Shown here piece after piece: positions 29,663 through 39,862 of a stretch of DNA of 39,862 bases (its first letter is position 1; each line of letters opens with the position of its first letter). The stretch is taken from positions 1 to 39,862 of the forward strand of contig MSJI02000791.1 of the NCBI GenBank assembly GCA_001931905.2. The letters are read 5' to 3'. Below the pieces are notes generated by a model that made no database searches, was not told the DNA's origin, and saw nothing but the letters and a program-made list of their open reading frames with translations. A program made the position numbers and the translations under genes. This DNA is from Cladosporium sp. IMV 00045. Lineage: Eukaryota > Ascomycota > Dothideomycetes > Cladosporiales > Cladosporiaceae.

Positions 29663-32600
29663 TCACCAATAAGGAAGATACTCCTCTTCCCTAACCACAC
29701 TCTTCCCCTGCTTCGCCAACCTCCCCGCCTGCAAACCCGCCAAACCGACCGGATCAAGCCTCTCCACAACCTCACTCACCAAACCCTCCAACCCATCAAC
29801 ACCCTCAACCCTCAGCGCCGCTTCCCACCACAACCTGCCCCTCTCACGCATGACCTGCTCGTCTTCCGCGAAAGCCAAAATGCCGCTGCCGCCGCGAAGG
29901 TGCAGGTCCCAGACTTGCGTGACGAGCCAGGTGCTGCTGCTGCTGCTGCTGCTGGACTCAAGCATGATGGCTTGAGAGAACTCGCGCTTGGCGAGGACCT
30001 TGCCCACGCTGAAAGGGAGGGAGTCGGGCATGTCTGCTTCGAAAGCGGGGAGGTCGGTGGAGGCCAGTTCTGCGGGCGTGTTGAGTGTCTTGAGGAAGCT
30101 CAGCATGCTTTGTCTGATGTCGTCGCTGGGCTGGAGGTCGATTTCAGGGTCTCGCCCCTCGTCGAGCTGGATGCGAGCGTCCCAAACTCGCTGAGGGTAG
30201 TGGATGTAAATGCTCGAACGGCTGGCGGAGACAGGCGAGATGACCGCGTCTTCTGACTGTTCTTGGTCGAATTTCACTACCCACTCTCCGTAGCCCGGGA
30301 CTTGGATCTCAAGCTCGTAAGTCAGTCTGGCGCTCAACCCGTGCTCGCTGCAGTCGAAGTATTTCGCTTTCAGGCTGTGTTGGTCGGGGTCGAGGGTTTC
30401 ACTTCTTGCCAGAATGTCTGGAAGGCGAAGAAGGTAGACGCCATCCACGCGAGCACGACCGATGGCGGTGATGAATGCGGCATCGTGATTTCTCGTCGAA
30501 TACAGGTCTAGCTTCTCTTGCAGCTCAGCAATTCTTGAGGCTTTGCTGCTGGCCAAGGCCTCTCCATCGGCCAGAAGTGCGAGCCCGAATTGCACTGTCA
30601 GCTTGGCCTCCTCTACATCCGGAAGCAATAGTGACAGATGCTGAATGATGGCTTCCTGGACTTGATCGTCCTCTCTCACTTTCGTAGCCATGGCACCACC
30701 AGCATCCGGTTTGGAGGGACTACTCTGTGCATCTGTCTTGGCTGGTGAATTGTCTTTGCTCAGTTTTGAAGAAGTCGGCGGGCTCGGTCGCTCCAGCACA
30801 GGCGTCTGTGAAGTACTCGCTTTCTTGACGCGAGGTTTGCTCTTTTGCTTCTTTCCTTTGGTTGCCTGCTGTTGCATAGTCCGGAACAGTCTTGGAGCTT
30901 TTGCATTTTGAGGTTCAAGGCGTTCAACGATCGGAGCATCGTCGTCTTCGTCAAACTGAATCAGTGGCTGATCGTTCCGTTGCTTCTGTTGTATATCAGA
31001 GCCTTGAATTGGTGCGGATATGCTTGTTGCTGGCGTCGAATGCTGCGTGTTGGTCCCGCCCACAGTAGTCGCAGGAGAAAGGCTGTCGGCTGGCACATTG
31101 GCTATCGATTTCCTCTGCTCTGTTCCACCGCTGGCCACATGGCCTAGCGGAGGGAAATCGCCTGAGTTGGACGAGAAGCCAATTGGTGGGTAAGCGCCGC
31201 GAGACGTAAAGATACCTGGAGGACCAAGGCCTGGAGGAACCCTAGGCGCGCCAATCTGACGCGTAGCTGCAATGCTGCCATCGGTGTTGATGAGCTCGCC
31301 TTCACGGACCTGAATTCTTGGTTTCACAACATTGTTGGCCCAAGGCTCATCGCCACCAAGCACAGTCTCTTTGTAGGTCATTGGCGTCTTGCTTTGAAAG
31401 ACGTGAGCCAACGAACCATCGATCTCGGAAGACGATGAGGCAAATTCCGCCCTCTCCATTCTGGTGCTATCGTAGGTACGCACTGTACGTTTGCGATGTG
31501 ACGATAGAGATGAAGCGTTTTCCATTTCCCAGAGAGCCTGCTTCGCGGGGTCTCCTGTGAGTCCCCAATTATCGACTTTGGCGTATCTTCTGTCGTACGT
31601 AGGGAAGTTTTCCTGGGAACTGATGGTGTCTTGCTTGGTTGAAGAAGGATTCGCCGGAATTCTGTTCTCAACAACACTTGGCCTGGTGTTTGGTCGTATG
31701 ATCAACGCGTTTGTGAGACTAGCAATCTCTGGCTCTGCAGTCTTTGTCGGACCCGGACTTCCAATGTCTGCTGTCTTCGAGGATTGGCTTGGCTTTGGCT
31801 GCAAGTAATCTGCAAACCTCTGCAATGCCCGGTCGTTGCTCTTTTGGCTGTCATCGCTTTCCTCAGAATCACTGTCGTCTCCTCCACCTGCCTTCATGAG
31901 ACTCAGGAACTTGATATCCCTCTGTGCCTCAGAGTCTTCCGGCATATCCTCCTCTTCTTCTGCCTGCAGCTCAGTAAAATCAACCCCCTTTGGCAATCGC
32001 AGTCTCCCAGCGGTAGGGTGGCGCGTCGACGGATCACCAGTAAACTTGATCGCATCCTTTGCGATTTCTGGCCTGGCATTCGGATCCAACTGTCTCGTCT
32101 GACCCTGACCCTCCAGCCATCCCTCCACCGTGTCGGGTGGCGGGCCTACAAACTCCCACTGCCTCGATGCCGCGTCCTGCATGATCCGCTTCGGCGTGGC
32201 ATCCGTACGGACGAAAGGCGTAAAAGCCAGCAAAGCGAACAGCTCCGACAAATCGTCATCCTCGCTCTCAGAAAGCCTAGGAAGGCTGCGGCCCACATTC
32301 CCATCAAAAGTATGCTGCTGGTTTCTCTCATCCCACCCCGTGCGACGAAGCGTGAGCATGTTCTCAATATTGCTGATCTTCTGACGACTCTTGGCGCGCA
32401 GAGAAAGCTCCTCTGGGAGTTCTCGCAGACGAAAAGCCTTCGCCTTGCCGTAAGTGTTGATGCCATGGAAATTGACAACGTGAGCGGTGAAAGATCGCGA
32501 AACCGGCGGCGGTGTCTCCTCACGCTCCGCGTCCGGGTCGTAGTCGTCGAAGGGATCTCCAGACAAGCATTCGACGAAACGCGTGAGCTCGCCTTCGTCG

Positions 32601-32842
32601 ATTGCGATGTGCTGTTTCAGTAGGCGGCTGAAGATGGCGTCTAAGGCGTGTCCCTCGTTTTCTCCATTGATGAGGGTGTTTTGGCAGTTCAAAACGAAGA
32701 CATGGTCTTGAGTGTCGTAAGTCAGCGACAGAGACGAGGAATTGATGCCGTTGGCGGCGGCGGCGTCAAAGAGGCGTTTGGTGATATCTCGAACGGCCGC
32801 GGGCGAGAAGCGGTCGGTTGAGGCGTGGATGTAATGAGCCAA
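29663..32842 (-). CDS. Large conserved fungal protein of unknown function (1059 residues)
   Basis: A single uninterrupted exon starts with MAHYIHASTDRFSPAAVRDITKRLFDAAAANGINSSSLSL. The N-terminal 100 residues and the C-terminal 300 (LSLLLPDVEEAKLTVQFGLALLADGEAL..., LTYELEIQVPGYGEWVVKFDQEQ, TWLVTQVWDLHLRGGSGILAFAEDEQVMRERGRLWWEAALRVEG) look folded. The centre (about 280-700) is polar, acidic and probably disordered, with PRVPPGLGPPGIF and PLIQFDEDDDAPIVERL as conserved-looking short segments. A serine run near residue 965 is encoded by the repeat at about 29934-29957. No catalytic motif, signal peptide or membrane helix is visible. I do not recognise a named family. The unbroken 3.2 kb frame makes the gene itself certain. 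Confidence 0.85.
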   Translation of the reverse strand: MAHYIHASTDRFSPAAVRDITKRLFDAAAANGINSSSLSLTYDTQDHVFVLNCQNTLINGENEGHALDAIFSRLLKQHIAIDEGELTRFVECLSGDPFDDYDPDAEREETPPPVSRSFTAHVVNFHGINTYGKAKAFRLRELPEELSLRAKSRQKISNIENMLTLRRTGWDERNQQHTFDGNVGRSLPRLSESEDDDLSELFALLAFTPFVRTDATPKRIMQDAASRQWEFVGPPPDTVEGWLEGQGQTRQLDPNARPEIAKDAIKFTGDPSTRHPTAGRLRLPKGVDFTELQAEEEEDMPEDSEAQRDIKFLSLMKAGGGDDSDSEESDDSQKSNDRALQRFADYLQPKPSQSSKTADIGSPGPTKTAEPEIASLTNALIIRPNTRPSVVENRIPANPSSTKQDTISSQENFPTYDRRYAKVDNWGLTGDPAKQALWEMENASSLSSHRKRTVRTYDSTRMERAEFASSSSEIDGSLAHVFQSKTPMTYKETVLGGDEPWANNVVKPRIQVREGELINTDGSIAATRQIGAPRVPPGLGPPGIFTSRGAYPPIGFSSNSGDFPPLGHVASGGTEQRKSIANVPADSLSPATTVGGTNTQHSTPATSISAPIQGSDIQQKQRNDQPLIQFDEDDDAPIVERLEPQNAKAPRLFRTMQQQATKGKKQKSKPRVKKASTSQTPVLERPSPPTSSKLSKDNSPAKTDAQSSPSKPDAGGAMATKVREDDQVQEAIIQHLSLLLPDVEEAKLTVQFGLALLADGEALASSKASRIAELQEKLDLYSTRNHDAAFITAIGRARVDGVYLLRLPDILARSETLDPDQHSLKAKYFDCSEHGLSARLTYELEIQVPGYGEWVVKFDQEQSEDAVISPVSASRSSIYIHYPQRVWDARIQLDEGRDPEIDLQPSDDIRQSMLSFLKTLNTPAELASTDLPAFEADMPDSLPFSVGKVLAKREFSQAIMLESSSSSSSSTWLVTQVWDLHLRGGSGILAFAEDEQVMRERGRLWWEAALRVEGVDGLEGLVSEVVERLDPVGLAGLQAGRLAKQGKSVVREEEYLPYW

Positions 32843-33660
32843 AGATTGGCTGGCGCAGTCAGCGCCATAAAGTCATGCGATGATGGAGTAGTTGAGGATG
32901 GTCCAGATTAGCTGGCGATATTGATGCGTTGTTGTAGTGGTGGCCAGAAGAAGTAGAAGTAGACGCGCGGATAAAGGAAGCGTTTGCTGTGAGACGTGAG
33001 TGCAAGGCAGGAGCGAACCGCTCTCAAGGAAGGCGCGATGCGAGCCATTCTTGGTAAAGAGTGAATCCCAGAATCAACTAATGACAAGCAAAGCGAATTG
33101 GCAATGCTCATATTCGGGCACAACCATAAGTACATGACCTACTGTCTTCGCGCTCAGCATACGTGATGAAGAGCGTAAGTATTGCGGTCTTCGCCTCCTT
33201 CTGGCAGTCAGCGAGAACGAAATGAGGCTTGCCATCATCAATGGACTCACCTACGGTCTTCCACTTGGGTCGGCTCGCCACGAAGGGTCTTCTCGCAATA
33301 CCTCGCTGGCAGGCAGCATTTCGAGAAGTGAGTCTGTCAAGAAAGAAAGCAAGCCTCTTTGCATCCCAACGTCTTGTAGATATCGTATCATTCTGGATTT
33401 CCACCCATGTATGTGCCGAGCCTGTACATGCCTCCATGGCCATCCGTGAAGCAAGAAAGAAACCCTACCTATGTATATCCTATGCTCAGAAAAGGCACTC
33501 TACCTATGTATATCCTATGCTCAGAAAGGGTCGAACCCCATACTTCAAAAACAAAACGCCCATGTTCTCCTGTCCATGATTTATCCGTAGAAGACAAATG
33601 AAATGATAAGAGGAAAAGAGAAGAAAAAGAAAAAGAAAAAGATCAATAACCACCACCACC
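32843..33660. other. Promoter region of the 1059-residue gene and 3' flank of the She3-like gene
   Basis: No credible gene; the 111-codon minus-strand frame at 33108-33443 has no domain and is not accepted. The stretch includes a 35-base tandem duplication (33465-33534) and a purine-rich AAGAAAAAGAAAAAG tract near 33610-33645 that is transcribed into pyrimidines 3' of the She3-like gene. Confidence 0.45.
33465..33534. repeat. 35-base tandem duplication
   Basis: Two copies begin at 33465 and 33500. The first 28 bases of each are identical (start CTACCTATGTATATCC, end GCTCAGAAA); the last seven differ. It is non-coding and probably recent. Confidence 0.85.
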
Positions 33661-34945
33661 TCAAACCTTCTCACCATTCCTCGACTTATCCAACCCCATA
33701 ACCCACTTCATCCTCTTCGTCACCGTCTCCATATCCTCACTCAGCTTCCTCATCTTCCCGTTCTCAAACTCCGCCACGCCCTCCACGCCCTTCTTCCACT
33801 CCTCGTTCGCCTCCCTATATTCATCCCAGCGCTCCACAAACTCCCCCTGGAATTTCCTCGCCCGCTCCAGCTCGCTGCGCATCTGCTCGCCCACGACGTC
33901 CAGGCGCGCGAACTTCTCCGCGTCCGCGTGCTGCTGCGCCTGCAGGGCGGCCACGTCGCTGCGCCACCGCTCCGCCCGCTGCCGGTATTCGGATGAGAGT
34001 TGCCGGTGGCTTTGTTCGAGGATGCTGGCGTGGGTTGTCGAGTGCTTGGCTTCCTCCTGCGCCAGCTGCACGTCTCGCTTGGAGATCTCCTGTGTTTCCT
34101 CGTTTTGTCGTTCTAGTCTTCGAGCCAGTAGATCCGCCGCTTCGCGCCGCGATCGCTCCGTCGCGACCTCCTCTTTCAGCTGCTCGATGCGGCGGTCCCG
34201 CCGCGCCAGGATGGCTTCGTCCATGCTGTTAGCGTGGTTTAGGTTTTCGTTTTCGGTCCGTAGGGCCTCGATTTGGGGCCGCATGGTTTGCAGGTTGCGC
34301 TCGAGCTCTTGCGAGCGCAGAAGTTGCAGTTCCAGCTCCCGTTTCAGACGGTCGTTTTCCGCCATCAGGCGCTCGATGACGCGACCGCTCTTGCCGTTGG
34401 TGGTGGCATGGCCGACGGCGGAGGACCATTGGTTTTCGGTGGGAGGGGGGAGGGTGCCGGGGCGAGACATGTCGTTGCCGGCGAGGACGTCGAGGGAGCC
34501 GCTGACTCGGCGCACGCCGCCGGGGATTGATGCGGATGTTCTTCGTGTGGGTGAGGATCGCTGTGGTGCATCGCCGTTCGTTGTGCTTTCGGGGCTGTCG
34601 TCGAAGACCATCGATGGGATGCGGTAGCTGATATCGGCCGCTGCGCCTCAGTTAGCGTTTTTCCCGACCGAACATGGACAGAGGGCTTTGGGGTAGGAGG
34701 ACAAAGAGTGACAATACGCTCTTTGTCAAAGCCTAGCACTCACCTGTTTCGCCATTGATCCGTGGTGTAGGCAGTGTTTGTTCCGCGCTCTTCCCTGGGC
34801 TGTCCAGGCGAAACAGCTTGCCCGACAGTTTCTTGCGCTCCGACTTCATGGGCGCTTCGTTGTTGGGTGTTGTGTTTGAAGGGTTGTTCTGCGGCATCGG
34901 CGAGGATTCCCTGCTTGCCGCTGAGGTTCGAGCGAGGCCACTCAT
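33661..34945 (-). CDS. She3-like coiled-coil protein (SWI5-dependent HO expression protein 3 family)
   Basis: The product has 393 residues from two exons: 34744-34945 and 33661-34640. The intron 34641-34743 has GTGAGT, GCTAAC and CAG signals. The N-terminus is Ser/Pro-rich and probably disordered (MSGLARTSAASRESSPMPQNN, KKLSGKLFRLDSPGKS). From about 150 a long coiled coil begins with RVIERLMAENDRLKRELELQLLRSQELERNLQTMRPQIEALRTENENL, the segment that defines the She3-like fungal family. It continues with LARRDRRIEQLKEEV to about 380 and ends in a basic tail. Yeast She3 links mRNA-bound She2 to the myosin Myo4. Filamentous fungi generally lack She2, so the role here is more likely a cytoskeletal or cargo adaptor; that is inference. 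Confidence 0.82.
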
Positions 34946-37876
34946 TGGAAGTGGAGTGAGAGGTGCAACGCGCCTTCTGAAGTGTGTGCTGGTGGTCCAA
35001 TGTCCCGACTCCAGGGCAGCATCTGACGTCGTCTCGTGCGTTGGCAGGCTTCACCGAATGTCGCGAGTTCCTCTTTCTCAAAGGGCGGCTGGCGGTGTTG
35101 GGCGGAAAACGATAGGTAGAGAACAAAGGGCGGATTGAATGCTGATGCTGATGCTGATGCTGCTGGTGCCGACAAGGGGTCACGGTATGTAATGGATGTA
35201 TCAGACACGAAACAGGCGCGTAGATAGATTGGCAGGCGGTTGACGGGACTGATGAAGGGTCAGGAGTGAAAACAACGGTAGGGTAGGGTACGGTACAGCG
35301 AAGACAGAGCAGCGCCGGTGATGGGCGGAAGTGAGACTTGTATTTCAGCAGCCGTTGAGCAGCGTCACGTTTCGCCCTGGGCGGTCAGAGTCGTCTGTGC
35401 CCTCGTTTAAGTTGTCACAAAACGTTCATCTTGCTTGTTGCTTTTGCGGGGAACTCTATCGCACGGGACAACGCCAGTGAGTAGTGTGAGCAAGTGAGTT
35501 TGGAAAACGGGATGGAGGCGGGATGGTGCCTGTCGATCTGTAAACAAATCGCCGTCATCTTTGAACAAGTATCGCATTATCCGCAAGATGTGATCGGGCG
35601 AGTCGTTTTGTCTCTTCTTGAAACTTCAATGTCGGTAAGTATGAGATGTGATGAGATTGAACACAACCAGGGATATATCAGGTAATCGCAGTCGATACTA
35701 GCAATCCTTTTAAGAGCGCGATTTACGGTAGTTTTACTAGAGAACCCACCAACATTCTAGTGCCGTAAGGCACATGGCATAAGCTCCAACTCCAATGGAG
35801 ACATAGCAAACGATATCAGCGATGAAAGCCTAAGTCTGGATTATCATTGCACCTGTTGTACAGGCGAGCATGCTGCGAAAGGATGAGAAAGTAATGTTTG
35901 CTGTAATTTCAAATAACCCCAACCCTAACCCTAAGAGCAGTGCAATCATCTCAGATCAACGATATATCGGCAGTGAGTCCATGTTTGAGTGAAGAGAAAT
36001 ACACTAAGGCTAGAGACTGCTGGTTTCTGTGCGCTGCCGAATATCGGCATTTGCGAGAGATAACTTCTGCGGCACCTTTACTGTCTATACACAAAGTTCA
36101 ATGTCCAATGTATCTACATCTTGAATACATGTTCAGGCCGCTTCCACCATCTATGCTGGATCTTCTGAGATCGGGCAACATCAAATACTCAACCGGCATT
36201 CTATCTCTCGAGACACTTTCATGTGACAGCATAGCCTCGCCATCTACATGTCCTCCGCCCGAGTGACTCTTGAGGTCGACGGGCAAACTCTCGCGGCTTT
36301 AGGCACAGCACGTGGTGAGACATGATGAACGGTCGCAGCCTGAGCCGAGGCCGGCATCTCTGCGTGAGTCTGCGCGATACATGGTGACAATCTTCTTAAA
36401 AGTCAAGGCTCAGTGCCAGCACATCAGGGTGTGTATGGGTGTTTGGCCCATCCAAACATCACCTGGTACCACCTCCGTTGAAGACTCGTTCCCTCGCCCT
36501 TACATGCCGCATCCTTGTTTGATGGTAGCTCCAGTGCGGCACATGCAGTGCCTGCGACAGAGCAGGTGATCGAGGCTAAAGCAGCACCGTTGGCTGACAG
36601 ATCGGTTTCACTGTGTGATATTCTTTCCTGGTGGCCGTGGTCCGTCAAGTGATGCTGGTGTTCCCATCGAGAGTGACGTAGACGTTTGTGCTGTGCTGTC
36701 CTCGTACCTGAGAGACTACACGTACATTCATGCTGTTTTGGAACGCAAACAATTCTTGGATGCACCGCCGAATAAATGCTGCTGTGCTACGCGACTTGTA
36801 ACAGTACAGACTGCACATCAACACGTCTTACCAACCTGCTTGATGTGTCGAGTCGACGCGTTTCCTCATTCTATCTGGGGCGATGCTAGGGCGAGGCGGC
36901 CTCAACTCCTGTGGCCTCCCGCATCTACCCACGCACCCATACCACCACATCCAACACCCTTCACGAGAAGAGAGGCCGCCCTGTCGGTAAAGCACGCCAC
37001 GCAATTCCCAAGCATCATCAGCACATTCCTCGGGGGCGCAGCCGAGTCTGCATTCGACCTATCCCACTCCCTTCTGGCTCGCTGAGTCGCGGGTCATTAC
37101 GAACTCAGCATGCGGATAGCCGCAGGAAACCGCCGCCCCATTGGCCGCTTCAAGGATACAGTCTTGAGGCCGCCTGCATGAACTGGCAGAGAGAGGTGTG
37201 TGTATGCGATGCGTCGTGCTGGTTTCGAGGAGTTGCCTTGGAAATTCGTCCCTTCGCCTCGGGTTAATAGTCCTGGCGCTGCGCGAACCTTTCACCGGAG
37301 CCATGGCAGTTGTTGCAAAAGGTGCACGCCGGACTATGCCGGAACGTGCTTCCCGCACAAGCAAGTCGCCGTGGTGGTGCGATCAAGTTGATGTGAGTGC
37401 ATGTCGGGGGCCGTTTTGGTGTTGCACACTGCGGCCGCTTGACTCGATTGCATGCCCGCCCTTCGCAGCAGGGGAGGCCTCCCGGCACGCCGCCCTATCT
37501 ATGAGGCGCGGACTCGATTAGTTGTCCCTCATCCTTCGTCGGGTTGTTATACCTTCCTGCGCTTTTCTCGACTTGCATCTCACTCGCTCATCCTTGCCCT
37601 TGTCTCAGCCTTGTCACACGGTCGGCGTAGTAGTACCCAACACTTCTTGCTGCGGCATCTTATGATTGATCGACTGCGAGCAAACAATTTTCTGCGAGGC
37701 TTAAAGGGTTGGTAGCCTCAGCTTTTCAACCTGGTAATAATCGACAAGCACAAATGCGCGGTATGCCATGCCATCACCCGCCGTTCATACCACCGATTCG
37801 CAGCCTACTTTGTTGGGTAGAAAGCCTATAACATACTGACTGAGGCTCCACAGAACGTCAAAGATCTTCAAACACA
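34946..37876. other. 2.9 kb gene-poor region between She3-like and C2H2 factor genes
   Basis: No frame here is convincing; the largest (156 codons at 36615-37085) is Cys/Pro/Ala-rich without a domain. It holds the (GCTGAT)n hexamer repeat at 35141-35163 in the She3-like leader and a telomere-like motif at 35917-35934. The last 300 bases before 37877 should hold the C2H2 promoter. The rest shows nothing I can name. Confidence 0.45.
35917..35934. repeat. Short interstitial telomere-like motif
   Basis: The sequence reads CCCCAACCCTAACCCTAA: two perfect CCCTAA units preceded by a degenerate one. TTAGGG is the usual telomere repeat of filamentous ascomycetes. At this length it may equally be a TTAGGG-factor site in a promoter region. 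Confidence 0.6.
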
Positions 37877-39569
37877 ATGGAGAGCAACGATGAAGAAGTT
37901 GCAGAGTTCCTCGCGCAACAAGACGGCACTGATCGCCATAAGCTGTCGGTCTCGTCTTCTTCGCAAGAGCAGTATGGAGCGCTGTGGCCTTCAGACGCGT
38001 TGGCCGTACAAACTTCCTTCTCGTCGCAAGGATGGATGTATCAATACGGACAACAGAACCTACCACTCCAGGACTTCGGGAGTCAAGGAATCCATGGCTT
38101 CAGCGACGCCCAGACATCATCTATTGACCTTGACCCGTTCTCTCAAAACCTGGATTGTGTGGACTTCCGTCCCGTGGAGACATACATTAAGCCTACTGAG
38201 ACAGGGCCTCTATGGCCAGGATATGGCTTCAATGCATACGCCGGACTGTGCATGGAGGATAAGGCCTCACCTACGCTGAAAAGCGATCAGGACTCCCAAC
38301 TTGATTCGGCATACTGCTCCTCAGATTTTCTCAATGGACCAGCAAGATTCAAACAAGAGGCCACAATAGACACCCAATCCGAGTTCTCCGCAGTATCTGG
38401 CGCCCATGTATCTCCATCCGCTCCCAGACTTCAAGCTGAAAGGACCTTCGGAGAAAACCAGAGCACCGTTTCTGGCAGTGGAAAACGCAAGAGACCTAGC
38501 CAGCCATTACCGCCGTGCCCTCATTGTAAGAACTTCAGACCAAAAAACCCATCAGATTCAATGTGAGTTAAGGCCCTTTCTCAGCCATCAGACTGCTACT
38601 GACCGGTCCCACAGCAAACACGAACGAAAGCACACCAAACCTTTCAAGTGCAAGTTCCCGGAATGTGCAGCCAAGGGTGTCGGCTTCTCAACAGAGAACG
38701 ACCGTGACCGCCACTACAAGTCCGGTCGACACAATCTTGCTCCGGAGAAAGGAGCGAAGAAAGGCTATATCTGCATCGCTTGCCCACCGGCCGCTGGTGG
38801 TGAGTCGAAATGGTGGCCTCGCCAGGATAACTTCAAGGCGCACTGCTCTCGGAAGCATCCAAACTGGGGATCTCTTGACGACCTCATACGCAGGTGAGCG
38901 TGGAATATTTGGACCTTCGATTTATGCTGTGCTTCTTAGCTGACGACAGACTAGATCGGAACGCGACACCAAGCCCGTGGCGGCATATGTTGACGACAAC
39001 ACCACACTCTTCTCCGATGCTGCTTATCAGCAACAAAGCTTCGCAGTGCAGCAGGATGTCAACAGTGGCTACGATGTGAGCCAAATGGCAGCTTTCGGCC
39101 AAGGGCAAGGTGAGACTATCCTTGTTGTCAATTCATGGCCTCAAAAATGGCCACTGAGGATCAGAGGGCATCCAGCTAACATCCGAACGCAGAAAACCAA
39201 GCCATCCCTTTCGATACCGACCACTTCCTCATGGGCATGGAATTATCAGTGCAACCCATCGCCTCCCCCGACGCGCAGACCTGGCCGGCAGAAAATGGAT
39301 TCAGCTTGCCCACCGGCCAAGTCAAAATGGAGACGAAGCAAGAAGAAACTCACGCCGCAGACATACCCCTTGAGAAAATCCCAACGACTTTCCTCCAACG
39401 ATACAACAACTATCAAGCTCACATCAACTCCACGAACGGCCTTTACCCACAGCAGCCGAACAGCCAAATAACCCAAATGCAAGGCCACCTCCCCTTCCCC
39501 CAACAACAGCACTCGAAGAATGCAAGACCTCAAGCTCCAAAGGCGACAAACGGTCGCCGGCCGACCTAG
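37877..39569 (+). CDS. C2H2 zinc-finger transcription factor
   Basis: The product has 498 residues from four exons: 37877-38562, 38615-38893, 38955-39109 and 39193-39569. All three introns (52, 61 and 83 bases) have GTGAG donors. The N-terminal 200 residues are acidic, Gln/Ser-rich and activation-domain-like. Finger 1 is CPHC...KHERKH (214-235), split by intron 1. Finger 2 is CKFPEC...RHYKSGRH, and finger 3 is CIACPP...HCSRKH with a long WWPRQDNFK insert. This layout (short first finger, then a finger with a CAAKGVGFSTENDRDRH-type core) is common in Dothideomycete regulators. The C-terminus is Q-rich and ends at the TAG 39567-39569. Another frame over this end stays coding-like to 39793 (next entry), so the true end is uncertain. 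Target genes are unknown. Confidence 0.85.
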
Positions 39570-39793
39570 CTTCGGCCATGAAAAATCTCAGGAGACCGCG
39601 CAAGGTCCATTCGACCCGTTCGATTCGCAAGCGGGCAAGTCATGAATTGCAAGAATGGCCAAGGGAAATTCTGATACATTCCAATGCTATCTTTCGCCCC
39701 CTCATGCTGTGCCACAACAACTGCGCTTCACATGCGGGTGTAACCCGCGCCAATCAAGGGAGTGAACCTGTTGATGTGAAACAGGTGAGGTGA
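39500..39793 (+). other. Alternative-frame C-terminal extension of the C2H2 gene, uncertain
   Basis: In the frame one base back from the called end, the sequence reads TTALEECKTSSSKGDKRSPADLASAMKNLRRPRKVHSTRSIRKRASHELQEWPREIL and stays open to 39793. The SKGDKRSPADLASAMKNL part looks more protein-like than the called end (HSKNARPQAPKATNGRRPT). No GT donor with a good consensus is present just upstream, so an indel or nothing at all may explain it. Confidence 0.3.
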
Positions 39794-39837
39794 CACTGGC
39801 GAGAGCGCTTTGTGAGAGGGAGTTGTCGTCCTTGACG

Positions 39838-39862
39838 TTTTTTTTTTTTTTTTTTTTTTTTT
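39838..39862. repeat. Poly-T run at the window end
   Basis: At least 25 consecutive T close the window; the run may continue beyond it. It could be a simple repeat, the poly(A) end of a minus-strand retroposed element, or a contig end artefact. Confidence 0.8.

Noticed and set aside
33108..33443. Minus-strand frame of 111 codons in the promoter of the 1059-residue gene.
   Set aside because: No domain, not joined to any exon, length possible by chance at this base composition.
33515..33545. On the minus strand GGGGTTCGACCC resembles a tRNA B box.
   Set aside because: The T stem would need several G-T pairs, and no matching acceptor or D arm is found upstream on that strand.
36615..37085. Plus-strand frame of 156 codons in the gap before the C2H2 factor.
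   Set aside because: Irregular Cys/Pro/Ala composition with no motif; no intron signals linking it to other frames.

Overview
The window looks like nuclear DNA of a filamentous ascomycete (Pezizomycotina, probably Dothideomycetes; the class is inference). It has short introns of 50-103 bases with GTRNGT donors and CTRAC-like branch points, compact genes on both strands, Pezizomycotina-type families, and one sharply bounded AT-only island of the kind left by repeat-induced point mutation. I see no tRNA, rRNA, CRISPR array or intact transposon.

Layout. 1-3056 (+) is the 3' part of a Uso1/p115 tether. 4198-5848 (+) is a CYP52-like cytochrome P450, and 6553-8479 (+) a 14-helix DHA2-type MFS exporter. 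9026-10365 (+) is a worn gene with a fungal helo-like N-terminal region. 10735-11879 (-) and 13820-15707 (+) are a divergent pair: a secreted Asp f 2/Pra1-type zincophore and a plasma-membrane ZIP zinc transporter. Between them lie a promoter block (12028-12115) and an AT island (about 12899-13375). 16187-18397 (+) is a PAN-like single-pass membrane protein interrupted by an in-frame TGA. 18780-21791 (-) is a conserved fungal protein rich in W-G motifs. 21792-25916 is a 4.1 kb stretch without a credible gene. 25917-26927 (+) is HapB/NF-YA and 28246-29029 (+) mitoribosomal protein mL54. 29663-32842 (-) is a 1059-residue conserved protein and 33661-34945 (-) a She3-like coiled-coil protein. 37877-39569 (+) is a C2H2 zinc-finger factor. 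The window ends in 25 T.

The most interesting system is the zinc-uptake locus. The secreted zincophore ends in a C-H-T-H...E-L-H-C tail. The ZIP transporter carries five C-H-x-H motifs in its extracellular N-terminus, two of them from an internal duplication that copied an intron. The zincophore promoter has two near-consensus zinc-response elements flanking a perfect inverted pair of PacC-type GCCAAG sites, which reads as a combined zinc-starvation and alkaline-pH switch. The pairing is known from Aspergillus fumigatus (aspf2-zrfC) and Candida (PRA1-ZRT1); the exon duplication, the shared tail motif and the AT island inside the common promoter are the parts to examine.

Several genes (Uso1, the helo-like gene, the PAN-like gene, the W-G-rich gene, perhaps the C2H2 factor) show reading-frame breaks with no obvious canonical intron. 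These could be real mutations, recoding or sequence errors; reads and transcripts would decide.
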